Counted from the stretch's first letter, positions 6,640 through 15,269 are shown. The stretch: DNA of 18,320 bases from Deltaproteobacteria bacterium (GCA_021157555.1 JAGGWL010000042.1:1-18320); one strand, 5' to 3'. The notes: generated by a model not told the origin, from the letters alone. Numbers and translations are program-made.

Positions 6640-8058
6640 ATGAAAACCATTATAACTCGTTTTCCTCCCAGTCCAACAGGTTATCTGCATGTGGGCGGCG
6701 CTCGAACCGCTCTTTTCAACTGGCTTTATGCACGTCATATGAAAGGAAAATTTATACTTAGAATCGAAGATACAGATCTGGAACGTTCAACCAAAGCATC
6801 TGCAGATGCTATCCTGGAAAGCCTTGAATGGCTGGGTATAGACTGGGATGAAGGCCCTTATTTTCAATCTGAACGTTTTGATATTTACAAGGAATATGTA
6901 CAGAAATTATTAGATTCAGGAAATGCATACTATTGCACATGTACCGCTGAAGAAATTGAGGAAATGAGAAAAAAAGCCATGGCTGACGGTGGCAAGCCGA
7001 AATATAATGGCAAGTGCAGAAATAAAAAGCTTGGCAAAACCGGGAATGCTGTTGTCCGTTTTGCCTCCACCTCAGCCGGCACAACGGTTTTAAAAGATGT
7101 TATCAAGGGAAATATTCAGTTTAAAAACACCGAGCTTGATGACTTTATAATCGTAAGAAGCGATGGGGTACCCACTTATAATCTGGCCGTGGTAGTGGAT
7201 GATATAACAATGGGTATCAATACGGTCATAAGAGGAGATGACCATGTTAACAATACTCCCAGACAAATACAAATATACAAAGCCCTTGGAGTCGAACCTC
7301 CGGCTTACGGCCATGTACCTATGGTGCTTGGTAATGACAGGAGCCGTTTGAGTAAACGGCACGGCGCCATGTCCGTTACAGCATATCGTGATATGGGATA
7401 CCTGCCGGATGCTTTATTAAATTACCTTGTCCGACTGGGCTGGTCATACGGAGATCAGGAATTCTTTTTGATTGACGAGCTGATAGAAAAATTCACGCTT
7501 GATAATATAGGACGCTCCGCCGGTATTTTTGATCAGGAAAAACTTTTATCCCTTAATGCTGATCATATCAAAGCATCTCGTCCGAATAAACTTGTTAAAT
7601 ACTGGCAGCCTTTTTTAAAAGAACGTGGTCTTGATACAGATGACACCCTTTACCTGGAAAAAATAATCGAAACCCTGAACACAAGAAGTAAAACGCTGAT
7701 AGAATTAACTGAAGGAGCTCTATTCTATTTTCAGGACGAAATCTCTTATGAAGAAAAAGCGGCCAAAAAAAATTTTAAACCCGCTGCCCTCAAGCCTTTG
7801 AAACTTTTGTGCGCCCACATAGAGGCGATTGAAGAGTTCAACGAAGCCAATCTTGAGGATGCCTTTAAAAAGGTAATGCAAAGCTGCGAAATAAAATTTG
7901 GTAAAATCGCGCAGCCTCTAAGAGTGGCGCTAACCGGCAAAGCAGTAAGCCCCGGCATATTTGAAATTATGCATGTTCTGGGCAAGGATGCTGTGATCTC
8001 AAGACTGAAAAAAGCTGTTATATTTATGGAAGCATCTACACCACCCCTTAGTGCCTGA
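6640..8058 (+). CDS. gltX: Glutamyl-tRNA synthetase
   Basis: Class I synthetase charging tRNA(Glu). The catalytic signatures are PPSPTGYLHVGGARTALFNW at 9-28 (HIGH-type, His17-Gly20) and SRLSKRHG at 235-242 (KMSKS-type). The zinc-site region has Cys99-X-Cys101-X24-Cys126, but the residue two past the last Cys, His in the E. coli enzyme, is Asn128 here. The length of 472 aa is typical. The ATG is preceded by AAAAGGA about 10 nt away. Because gatC and gatA lie in the same run, this enzyme is plausibly non-discriminating, making Glu-tRNA(Gln) for the amidotransferase; anticodon specificity cannot be read by eye. A weak hairpin follows the gene. Confidence 0.96.
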   Translation: MKTIITRFPPSPTGYLHVGGARTALFNWLYARHMKGKFILRIEDTDLERSTKASADAILESLEWLGIDWDEGPYFQSERFDIYKEYVQKLLDSGNAYYCTCTAEEIEEMRKKAMADGGKPKYNGKCRNKKLGKTGNAVVRFASTSAGTTVLKDVIKGNIQFKNTELDDFIIVRSDGVPTYNLAVVVDDITMGINTVIRGDDHVNNTPRQIQIYKALGVEPPAYGHVPMVLGNDRSRLSKRHGAMSVTAYRDMGYLPDALLNYLVRLGWSYGDQEFFLIDELIEKFTLDNIGRSAGIFDQEKLLSLNADHIKASRPNKLVKYWQPFLKERGLDTDDTLYLEKIIETLNTRSKTLIELTEGALFYFQDEISYEEKAAKKNFKPAALKPLKLLCAHIEAIEEFNEANLEDAFKKVMQSCEIKFGKIAQPLRVALTGKAVSPGIFEIMHVLGKDAVISRLKKAVIFMEASTPPLSA

Positions 8059-8088
8059 ACGAAAACTGCTAATTTTTTCCCCGTTCCA

Positions 8089-8110
8089 AAGGAATGTTTG
8101 ACATTCTTTT
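8089..8110 (+). terminator. Weak intrinsic-terminator-like hairpin after gltX
   Basis: AAGGAATG (8089-8096) pairs with CATTCTTT (8102-8109) with one G-U pair and a 5-nt loop, followed by TTAATT. The stem is AT-rich and the U-run short, so read-through into argS is likely. It lies in the 100-bp gltX-argS gap, which otherwise shows no clear feature. Confidence 0.3.
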
Positions 8111-8158
8111 AATTGAATAATAGGGAATGGTTATAATTGAAATGAAAGCTGATTTAAA

Positions 8159-9823
8159 ATGAAATATAAAATTAAAAGTTTAATTAATTCCGCATTAACC
8201 CAGGCATATAACAATGGAGATTTGAATTCCCCGGAAATCCCTGAAGTTATAATTGAGGAACCAAAGCTGGGAGCTCAGGGTGATTATTCAACCAATATTG
8301 CCATGATTCTGGCTTCCATACAAAAAATGCCTCCACAAAAAATAGCAAAAGCAATTGTCAATAATATAAATAATTCTGATTCTTTTTTTGATAAAATCGA
8401 AATAGCAGGACCGGGTTTTATAAATTTTTTTATAAACAAAGCTGCCTGGTATCCAGTTCTAAAACAGATTCACCAGATGGATTTAGAATATGGCGCCTCG
8501 AATATCGGAAAAGGTAAAAAAATTCAGGTTGAATTTGTAAGTGCCAATCCAACAGGTCCGCTTCATGTAGGACATGGCCGTGGCGCAGCAGTGGGTGACA
8601 GTATTGCAAATATTCTAAATTTTTGCGGTTTTAATGTTGAAAAAGAATATTATATAAACGATTCTGGAAGACAGATAAGCACTCTTGGACGGTCAGTTTT
8701 TTTTAGATATAAAGAACTTTTCGGAGAGGATATAGTTTTTCCTGAAGACTGTTATCAGGGAAAATACATAATTGACCTTGCCGAAAATATTAAATTGATA
8801 AATGGTGATAACTTTTTAAATCTTGAAGAAGAAACGGCTGTCAAGAATTGTGCCATATTTGCAGCAGACAAAATACTATCTGAAATTAAAGAAGATTTAG
8901 ATTCCTTTGGTGTTCAATTCGATAACTGGTTCAGCGAACAGTCTATTTTTGATTCAGGAAAAGTTGCAAAAGCAATAGAAAATTTTCAAAATAAAAAAAT
9001 AATATATAATAAGGAAGGGGCACTCTGGTTTAAAACCAGTAAATTTGGTGACGAAAAGGATCGTGTTGTTGTGCGTAAGAACGGGTTGACAACCTATTTT
9101 GCATCAGACATCGCATATCATCAGGACAAATTTAATCGCGGTTTTGAACGGATTATTGACATATGGGGTGCAGATCATCACGGTTATATCCCGCGTATTG
9201 CTGCTTCAATAGAAGCTTCCGGAGAAAGCAGGAATCGGTTTGATGTTATCCTGATCCAACTGGTTAACCTGCTGAGGGACGGGCTTCCCGTTGCCATGTC
9301 GACCAGGGCAGGTGAATTTGTAACTTTAAAAGAAGTTATAAAAGAGGTAGGCCGGGATGCTGCCAGATTTATTTTTTTGACTCGTAATTCTGATAGTCCA
9401 TTAGATTTTGACCTGGAACTTGCAAAAAAAAAAACAAATGACAATCCTGTTTATTATGTTCAATATGTTCATGCCAGAATTTCGAGTATTATAAGAAAAG
9501 GTAAAGAAAACGGGATAGCCGATATAAACTGGAATGCAGAGGCGATTAATATGCTTACAGAACCTGAAGAGATTGATCTCCTGAAAAGCATGAACCGTTT
9601 TCCTGAAATTGTAAAACAATCTGCCATAAGACTTGAGCCGCATCGTATGACATTTTATCTGATGAATCTGGCATCTTCTTTTCATACTTATTATAATAAG
9701 CACAGAGTCCTGAACGATGACCCGCTATTATCATGCGGACGGCTTTATCTTGTGCTGGCAGTAAAAAAAGTTATACGTAACGGCTTGAGACTGCTTGGCG
9801 TTTCAGCTCCGGAAGCAATGTGA
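8159..9823 (+). CDS. argS: Arginyl-tRNA synthetase
   Basis: Class I synthetase charging tRNA(Arg). It has an N-terminal Add-1-type domain (about 1-95, ending GPGFINFFI), then SANPTGPLHVGHGRGAAVGD with the HIGH motif at 136-139, and AMSTRAGEFVTL near 379-390 in place of KMSKS, as is common in this family. The C-terminal DALR-type anticodon-binding domain (about 430-554) includes VQYVHARISS. The length of 554 aa is normal. The ATG has only a poor upstream ribosome site. An 11-A run (9424-9434) encodes the Lys run in LAKKKTND. It is followed 9 bp later by the SPOR-domain gene. Confidence 0.96.
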   Translation: MKYKIKSLINSALTQAYNNGDLNSPEIPEVIIEEPKLGAQGDYSTNIAMILASIQKMPPQKIAKAIVNNINNSDSFFDKIEIAGPGFINFFINKAAWYPVLKQIHQMDLEYGASNIGKGKKIQVEFVSANPTGPLHVGHGRGAAVGDSIANILNFCGFNVEKEYYINDSGRQISTLGRSVFFRYKELFGEDIVFPEDCYQGKYIIDLAENIKLINGDNFLNLEEETAVKNCAIFAADKILSEIKEDLDSFGVQFDNWFSEQSIFDSGKVAKAIENFQNKKIIYNKEGALWFKTSKFGDEKDRVVVRKNGLTTYFASDIAYHQDKFNRGFERIIDIWGADHHGYIPRIAASIEASGESRNRFDVILIQLVNLLRDGLPVAMSTRAGEFVTLKEVIKEVGRDAARFIFLTRNSDSPLDFDLELAKKKTNDNPVYYVQYVHARISSIIRKGKENGIADINWNAEAINMLTEPEEIDLLKSMNRFPEIVKQSAIRLEPHRMTFYLMNLASSFHTYYNKHRVLNDDPLLSCGRLYLVLAVKKVIRNGLRLLGVSAPEAM

Positions 9824-9832
9824 TTATAAAAA

Positions 9833-10489
9833 ATGGCCTTAAAAAAAAAGAAAGAAACTTCACCTGAACCGAAAAAAAAGATGGCCTTGCTTCAGTTCTC
9901 TATTCTCTTTTTTACGTCTGCATGGATGTTCATACTTGGCATACTTGTGGGAAGGGGATCTGCTCCAATAAAAATTGATATTAAAAGTCTTCAAAGCAGG
10001 CTGGCTGAAGTAACTAAAAAGGAGCAAAAATATTACAAAATTGATCAGGATGCAGCTTCTGATAAGACATCGCTTGGCTTTTACGATGATCTTCAAAAAA
10101 CTGAGAAAAAAGATAGAAAAAGCAAAGTAACATCGTCATTATCCAGCAAAAAATCTTTGAAAAAAAAATATTTGGTTCCTGAAAAAATTAATAACAAAAA
10201 GCTGGATATCACCCCAAAGAAGATAGTTCAAAAAAATAAAGTTCAAAAAAAATATACTATACAGGTGGCATCATTAAAAGATTCAAAAATTGCCGATAAA
10301 CTGGTGGCAAAATTAAAAAAAAAAGAGTATCCTGCTTATAAATTAAAGGCTGTTATTCCCGCAAAAGGAACCTGGTTCAGGATTAGAATCGGTTCATATA
10401 AAGATAAAACCGATGCCGCAAAAATAATAAACAGATTAAAAAAAGACAAATTTAATGTGATGCTTGTTACAAGAGAAAGGATTAAGTAG
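9833..10489 (+). CDS. SPOR-domain membrane-anchored protein
   Basis: Predicted bitopic inner-membrane protein. A Lys-rich cytoplasmic start (1-16) is followed by one transmembrane segment (about 18-40, ending GILVGRG), a highly charged Lys/Ser-rich linker (about 45-138) and a C-terminal SPOR domain (about 140-215), recognised by YTIQVASLKD, an internal FRIRIGSYKDKTDA repeat and a closing strand. SPOR domains bind denuded septal peptidoglycan, so a role at the division site, like FtsN or DedD, is likely but not shown. The linker contains A-runs of 9-10 bases. No good Shine-Dalgarno is visible before the ATG. Its stop overlaps the gatC start by one base (TAGTG). Its position between argS and gatC looks like an operon passenger. 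Confidence 0.85.
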   Translation: MALKKKKETSPEPKKKMALLQFSILFFTSAWMFILGILVGRGSAPIKIDIKSLQSRLAEVTKKEQKYYKIDQDAASDKTSLGFYDDLQKTEKKDRKSKVTSSLSSKKSLKKKYLVPEKINNKKLDITPKKIVQKNKVQKKYTIQVASLKDSKIADKLVAKLKKKEYPAYKLKAVIPAKGTWFRIRIGSYKDKTDAAKIINRLKKDKFNVMLVTRERIK

Positions 10490-10776
10490 TGAAAATAACA
10501 CACGATGAAGTCATGTATGTGGCAAGCCTTGCACGCCTCGATCTGCATGAAGATGATGTAGAAATGTTTGCCGAACAAATTGGAAAAATCCTCGAACATG
10601 TAGATACTCTTGGCAATGTCAATACAGATGGTGTTGAGCCTGCAACCCACGCAATTTCTCTATCAAACGCTTTTCGCAATGATGATAAAAAAGAACATGC
10701 AAACAGGGAAGCAGCGCTTTCAAATGCTCCCGAGCAAGAAGATGGGGCTTTTATAGTTCCAAAAATAATCGAATAA
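10489..10776 (+). CDS. gatC: Asp-tRNA(Asn)/Glu-tRNA(Gln) amidotransferase subunit C
   Basis: Small subunit that wraps between GatA and GatB and stabilises the amidotransferase. It has 95 residues with the family N-terminus ITHDEVMYVASLARLDLHED, the helix ILEHVDTLGNVNTDGVEP and the C-terminal FIVPKIIE. The start is GTG, overlapping the preceding stop codon, with AAAGGA about 7 nt upstream. gatA follows 16 bp later. Confidence 0.95.
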   Translation: MKITHDEVMYVASLARLDLHEDDVEMFAEQIGKILEHVDTLGNVNTDGVEPATHAISLSNAFRNDDKKEHANREAALSNAPEQEDGAFIVPKIIE

Positions 10777-10792
10777 TAAGGAATAAGAATAG

Positions 10793-12253
10793 ATGGAACT
10801 TTCTGAACTTACCATACATAAGGCTCATGAACTTTTGAAGCAGAAAAAAATTTCGTCTCTGGAACTTACCATGGCTCTGCTTGAGCGCATAGATGCCTGT
10901 GATGAAAAAATCGGAGCATATATTTCTATAGCCGGTGAAAAAGCTATAGATCAGGCAAAAATTGCCGATGAGGCTATTGCAAAAGGCAATATTTCTCCTT
11001 TAACAGGAATTCCTGTTTCTATTAAGGATCTAATTTGTACAAAAGGAATTCGCACAACATGCGCATCTAAAATGCTGGAAAATTTTGTCCCTTTTTATGA
11101 TGCCTTTGTTATAAAAAAATTAAAAAAAGAAAATGCCGTTATCCTTGGCAAAGTTAATATGGATGAATTTGCAATGGGATCATCAACCGAGAATTCAAGC
11201 ATCAAGATAACCCATAATCCCTGGGATCTCTCGCGCATACCTGGAGGATCCAGCGGCGGGTCAGCAGCTTCGGTTGCAGCGGACTTATGTCTTGCATCCC
11301 TCGGTTCAGATACAGGCGGTTCTATACGCCAGCCCGCATCACACTGCGGTGTGGTGGGCATTAAGCCCACTTATGGACGAGTTTCCAGATTCGGTCTGAT
11401 AGCTTTTGCCTCATCATTGGATCAGATTGGCCCATTGACCAAAGATGTTACAGACAGTGCTATTATGATGAATGCAGTTTCGGGATATGACCGGAATGAT
11501 TCAACGTCCGTATCGGTTGATGTGCCGGATTATACTTCTTTTTGTAAAAAAGGCCTGAACGGATTAAGGGTTGGCATCCCAAAGGAATTCCATTCTTATA
11601 AGGGACTTGATCCTGAAGTGGATCTGGCTGTAAAAAATGCTGTTAAAACTCTTGAAGATCTTGGAGCTTTATCTGTGGAAATATCTTTGCCTCACACGGA
11701 ATATACTGTAGCTGCATATTATGTAATTGCGCCGGCAGAAGCCAGTTCCAACCTTGCCAGATATGATGGAGTAAAATATGGATTCCGGGACATGGATAAA
11801 AAAACCCTTATTGAAATGTACAAAGGAACAAGATCTCAAGGGTTCGGAGATGAGGTTAAACGCAGGATTATTTTAGGAACATATGTTCTTTCCGCAGGTT
11901 ATTATGATGCTTATTACAGAAAAGCATCACAAGTCAGAGCACTTATAACAGAAGATTTCAAAAAAGCATTTAAAAAGTGCGATGTAATACTTTCTCCCGT
12001 TGCTCCGACACCTGCATTTACTATAGGAGAAAAGGCTGATGACCCTCTCACAATGTACCTTTCCGATATATTTACGCTCTCAGCCAATCTTGCTGGCATA
12101 CCAGGCATGTCTCTGCCTTGCGGATTTTCAAAATCAGGGCTCCCCATAGGTTTGCAAATCATGGGCATGCACTTTAATGAAGAAAAAATTTTTAAAACAG
12201 CTTTTAATTTTGAACAGGCAACAGAATTTCATAATAAAAAACCTATGAGGTAA
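10793..12253 (+). CDS. gatA: Asp-tRNA(Asn)/Glu-tRNA(Gln) amidotransferase subunit A
   Basis: Amidase-signature subunit that releases ammonia from glutamine; GatB uses it to convert Glu-tRNA(Gln) or Asp-tRNA(Asn). The catalytic Ser-cisSer-Lys triad is present: Lys78 (PVSIKDL), Ser153 in GGSSGGSAAS and Ser177 in GSDTGGSIRQPASHCG. The length of 486 aa is typical and the domain is complete to the C-terminus. AAGGAAT precedes the ATG. gatB, usually the next gene in gatCAB clusters, is not here; a 59-codon ORF and mutL follow instead. The presence of gatCA implies that the organism lacks or supplements a GlnRS and/or AsnRS. Confidence 0.97.
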   Translation: MELSELTIHKAHELLKQKKISSLELTMALLERIDACDEKIGAYISIAGEKAIDQAKIADEAIAKGNISPLTGIPVSIKDLICTKGIRTTCASKMLENFVPFYDAFVIKKLKKENAVILGKVNMDEFAMGSSTENSSIKITHNPWDLSRIPGGSSGGSAASVAADLCLASLGSDTGGSIRQPASHCGVVGIKPTYGRVSRFGLIAFASSLDQIGPLTKDVTDSAIMMNAVSGYDRNDSTSVSVDVPDYTSFCKKGLNGLRVGIPKEFHSYKGLDPEVDLAVKNAVKTLEDLGALSVEISLPHTEYTVAAYYVIAPAEASSNLARYDGVKYGFRDMDKKTLIEMYKGTRSQGFGDEVKRRIILGTYVLSAGYYDAYYRKASQVRALITEDFKKAFKKCDVILSPVAPTPAFTIGEKADDPLTMYLSDIFTLSANLAGIPGMSLPCGFSKSGLPIGLQIMGMHFNEEKIFKTAFNFEQATEFHNKKPMR

Positions 12254-12255
12254 AA

Positions 12256-12435
12256 ATGAGTATACTCCCAGAAGGTGAAGACCTGCGCAAGGCTGTTAAA
12301 TGGATATCAGCAGAGCGCATCAACAATCCGTCAATTATAATAAACAAATTAGTTGAGCAGGCATGCTTGCAGTTTAACCTCTCCCCAAAAAAGGGCGATT
12401 TTTTATTGAAGTACGTAAAGGATGAAAAGCCCTAA
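12256..12435 (+). CDS. Small conserved-looking protein of unknown function (59 aa)
   Basis: An ATG two bases after the gatA stop, with GAGG (12247-12250) overlapping the end of gatA at ideal spacing, opens a 59-codon frame ending TAA at 12433-12435. The protein starts MSILPEGEDLRKAVKWISAE and is mixed-charge and probably helical, with one Cys and no membrane segment. It fills almost exactly the gap between gatA and mutL and uses codons like its neighbours, so I think it is a real gene. I do not recognise a domain. The KAVKWISAER pattern recalls short uncharacterised proteins of Desulfobacterota, which I cannot verify. Confidence 0.7.
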   Translation: MSILPEGEDLRKAVKWISAERINNPSIIINKLVEQACLQFNLSPKKGDFLLKYVKDEKP

Positions 12436-12453
12436 ATCTCCGGGTTGCACACA

Positions 12454-14235
12454 ATGTCAAAGATACAAATACTACCCGAAATTTTATCAAATAAAATAGC
12501 TGCCGGTGAGGTCGTGGAAAGGCCTGCCTCGGTTGTTAAAGAGTTATTGGAGAATGCGCTTGATGCTGGAAGCAAAAAAATTATAGTAGAAATCGAACAG
12601 GGTGGCAAATCTCTTATCCGGGTTTCAGATAATGGCTCAGGGATGAATTATGACGATGCGCTTTTGTCTATTGAAAGATATGCAACAAGTAAAATTTTTA
12701 GTGATTCTGACTTGTTTGCCATAAAAACGCTCGGATTCAGGGGGGAGGCATTGCCGAGCATAGCATCCGTTTCCAGGTTTCAGCTTGTTACTCGTGATGA
12801 AAACTCACAAACAGGTACAACTGTTTTTATAGACGGTGGGAAAATAACAAAAGTTACGGAAACAGGTGCTCCCACAGGAACAATGATTACCATCAGGCAG
12901 TTATTTTATAATACACCCGCCAGGCGCAAGTTTCTGAAAACAATCAATACGGAAATGAGTCATGTGGCAGACACTGTCGTTCGTATTGCAATGAGCCGTC
13001 ATGATGTAGCATTCAAGCTCCTTCATAACAATAAACAGTTGAAAAACTGGCCGGTTGTTCAAAATCCGCTGGATCGTGCCGTAGATGTACTTGGAAGCAA
13101 TATAAAAAATGATCTTCATAAAATTGTAGATAACGGCGTAGATTCTATCCTGACTGGATGGATTTCTTCTCCGGGAATTGCGCGTAGTACAGCGCGCGGT
13201 ATTTATCTTTTTGTAAATGGACGATTTGTGCGCGACAGAATGGTTCAACACGCTTTATTTAAAGGATATGCCGGCAGATTAATGAAGGGACAGTTTCCTG
13301 TGGCCGTGCTTTTTTTAAAAATTCCCTTTGACCAGGTTGATATCAATGTACACCCTGCAAAAGCAGAGGTCAAATTTGTAGAACAAACAAAAATTCATGA
13401 TGCTATTGTAAAATCAGTAGCGCAAACTTTGAATATAGCTGATCGCCCCAAATGGACTGAAGCAACACCTTGCCCTGTAAAGAATTCTCATGTCTCAGGG
13501 ATTGAGCCTGAATACGGATATATAAAAAAAAAAAAATATTCCCCATCAAAAATATTTATTGATAAAGAAAATTTTTCACCAATAAACAGAAAAGATGAAA
13601 GCTTGTCAATACCCCAAAAAGCAGAACAGTCTCCTTTATGGGCAAAAAGCAGTTTCAGGGATTTAAGAATCATTGGTCAGCTTCATAATACATATATATT
13701 ATGCGAATCAGATGAAGGTCTTGTGATTCTGGATCAGCATGCTGCCCATGAAAGGATTATTTTTGAAAAACTGAAAGCCAGAACAAAAGGACTGCCAATA
13801 GAGTCACAAAAACTTTTGATTCCTGAAACCATAGATTTATCTTACAGAGAAGCCGCAATACTTGCAAAGATACTGCCGGAACTTCAAACATTCGGTCTTG
13901 AAATTGAACCCTTTGGCGGCAATACATTCGTAGTTAAAGCAGTACCATCCCTTTTGGCAGACAGGGAAGTGCAACCGCTTATTATAGAGATAGTAGAAAA
14001 ACTGGCTGAAACCGGTTTTGCATCAGGTATATCCGATGCTGTTGATAAATGTCTGATAATCATGGCATGTCATGGATCCATCAGAGCAAAACAGCGTCTT
14101 TTGGATAAACAGATACAGGCCATACTTGACCAGCTTGATGGATGTGAAAATCCTTCCTGCTGCCCTCACGGCAGACCAATATGGTTAAACTGGTCTATAA
14201 AAACCTTTGAAAAATCGTTTAAGAGAGTACTCTGA
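12454..14235 (+). CDS. mutL: DNA mismatch repair protein MutL, endonuclease type
   Basis: Mismatch-repair mediator acting after MutS. The N-terminal GHKL ATPase shows KELLENALDAGS (29-40, Glu33 as base), DNGSGM (59-64), ATSKI (77-81) and GFRGEAL (94-100). The C-terminal domain carries the metal-dependent nicking motif DQHA-X2-E-X4-E (Asp427 to Glu438), ACHGSIRA and CPHGRP (570-575). It is therefore the nicking form found in bacteria that lack MutH and Dam-directed repair. The linker contains a run of 13 A bases (13524-13536) encoding part of an Ile codon and four Lys codons. I chose the ATG at 12454 because it gives the family start MSKIQILPEI; a TTG three codons upstream is an alternative. 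Length is 593 aa. The next gene begins 2 bp after the stop. Confidence 0.95.
   Translation: MSKIQILPEILSNKIAAGEVVERPASVVKELLENALDAGSKKIIVEIEQGGKSLIRVSDNGSGMNYDDALLSIERYATSKIFSDSDLFAIKTLGFRGEALPSIASVSRFQLVTRDENSQTGTTVFIDGGKITKVTETGAPTGTMITIRQLFYNTPARRKFLKTINTEMSHVADTVVRIAMSRHDVAFKLLHNNKQLKNWPVVQNPLDRAVDVLGSNIKNDLHKIVDNGVDSILTGWISSPGIARSTARGIYLFVNGRFVRDRMVQHALFKGYAGRLMKGQFPVAVLFLKIPFDQVDINVHPAKAEVKFVEQTKIHDAIVKSVAQTLNIADRPKWTEATPCPVKNSHVSGIEPEYGYIKKKKYSPSKIFIDKENFSPINRKDESLSIPQKAEQSPLWAKSSFRDLRIIGQLHNTYILCESDEGLVILDQHAAHERIIFEKLKARTKGLPIESQKLLIPETIDLSYREAAILAKILPELQTFGLEIEPFGGNTFVVKAVPSLLADREVQPLIIEIVEKLAETGFASGISDAVDKCLIIMACHGSIRAKQRLLDKQIQAILDQLDGCENPSCCPHGRPIWLNWSIKTFEKSFKRVL
13524..13536 (+). 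repeat. 13-base adenine homopolymer inside mutL
   Basis: Thirteen consecutive A bases form the last base of an Ile codon and four Lys codons in the linker between the ATPase and endonuclease domains. It is the longest homopolymer I noticed in the window; other A-runs (9-11 bases) occur in argS and the SPOR gene. Losing or gaining one A shifts into frames that stop within about 20 codons. Confidence 0.9.
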
Positions 14236-14237
14236 AT

Positions 14238-15191
14238 ATGACAGTTGGTATTGAAAGAATTTATAAATATGTGTTCGGGCCGGTTTCTTCAAGAAGGCTC
14301 GGAATATCTTTAGGTGTTGACCTTGTACCATATAAGACATGTACACTCAATTGCGTATACTGCGAATGTGGTAAAACTACACATTTAACAATAAAAAGAG
14401 ATTGTTATGTGCCTATTCAAGAGGTACAGGAGGAGCTTGCTGCTTTTCTGTCTACAACCCCCAAACTTGATTTTATTACATTCTCCGGCTCCGGGGAACC
14501 TACCCTGAATAAAGAAATAGGCAAAATTATCCATTTCTTGAAAACAGATTTTCCACAGTACAAAATAGCGCTTTTAACAAATGGTACTCTTTTTTATCAG
14601 CCCCGTACAATTAAAGATATCCTTGATGTGGATCTTGTAAAAATATCTATTGATGCACCGACACAAGAAATTTTTAATAAAATCAACAGGCCTCATCCAA
14701 AGCTTGATTTTTCAACTATTATGGATGGACTCATTTTATTACGAAAAAAGTTTAAAAATGAGATGCTTGCAGAAATTTTTATAGTACCCGGTATAAATGA
14801 CACTGAAGCAGAATTAAAAAAAACAAAACAAATATTAAGCAGAATCAGGCCGGACAGAATTCAGTTGAATTCACTGGACCGCCCAGGTACCGAAAACTGG
14901 GTGAAACCCGTTGACAAAAAGCAACTGACCGAGATTAAATCATATTTATATGATGCTGAAGTTATTGATTCTTCTGCTTTATTACAATGCAACCAGGCTA
15001 TTGTAAAAGATTATTACAATCGGCTATTGATGACTATTAAACGAAGACCCGTGACTGCTGAAGATATTTCACAAATAGCAGGTATTCAATTGGATAAGGT
15101 AACAAATTATCTCGAAACTTTAATAGAAGATGGGAAAATCGAAAAAAAAGATATGCCGCGAGGAATCTTTTATCAAATAAAAAACAAATAG
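14238..15191 (+). CDS. Radical SAM protein (COG0731-like) with C-terminal winged-helix-like tail
   Basis: Iron-sulfur enzyme that cleaves S-adenosylmethionine. The cluster motif is Cys35-X3-Cys39-X2-Cys42 in KTCTLNCVYCECG, with GPVSSRRLGISLGVD just before it, and the SAM-binding SGSGEPTLN follows at about 78-88. The N-terminal FGPVSSRRLG signature is typical of the COG0731 group, related to wyosine-synthesis enzymes, whose bacterial members are mostly uncharacterised. The last ~65 residues (RRPVTAEDISQIAG onward) look like a small winged helix-turn-helix. It starts 2 bp after the mutL stop, so it is translationally linked to it, but no repair role follows from that alone. The length of 317 aa is normal. 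The substrate is unknown. Confidence 0.85.
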   Translation: MTVGIERIYKYVFGPVSSRRLGISLGVDLVPYKTCTLNCVYCECGKTTHLTIKRDCYVPIQEVQEELAAFLSTTPKLDFITFSGSGEPTLNKEIGKIIHFLKTDFPQYKIALLTNGTLFYQPRTIKDILDVDLVKISIDAPTQEIFNKINRPHPKLDFSTIMDGLILLRKKFKNEMLAEIFIVPGINDTEAELKKTKQILSRIRPDRIQLNSLDRPGTENWVKPVDKKQLTEIKSYLYDAEVIDSSALLQCNQAIVKDYYNRLLMTIKRRPVTAEDISQIAGIQLDKVTNYLETLIEDGKIEKKDMPRGIFYQIKNK

Positions 15192-15236
15192 CACACCACC
15201 CCCTTTTTTTTTATGGTATATTTATTGCTTTCAAAT

Positions 15237-15265
15237 TTGTTATAAATTTAAACTTAATTTATATG
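15237..15265 (+). promoter_or_regulatory. Candidate promoter for pilC
   Basis: TTGTTA (15237-15242), a 17-bp spacer and TATATG (15260-15265) lie in the 182-bp gap before pilC. Each hexamer matches four of six consensus bases. If used, transcription would begin at or just before the hairpin at 15270-15290. The AT-rich background makes chance matches common. Confidence 0.25.
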
Positions 15266-15269
15266 CGAA

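Noticed and set aside
9424..9434. A11 run in argS as a phase-variation tract
   Set aside because: argS is essential, and the run encodes Lys within a conserved region; A-runs of 9-11 bases are frequent here and fit base composition.
12445..12453. TTG start for MutL three codons upstream
   Set aside because: It has no better ribosome site, and the family sequence begins at the ATG at 12454.
15192..15236. Terminator after the first radical SAM gene at the C5/T9 tract
   Set aside because: There is a T-run, but I could not find a stable stem directly before it.
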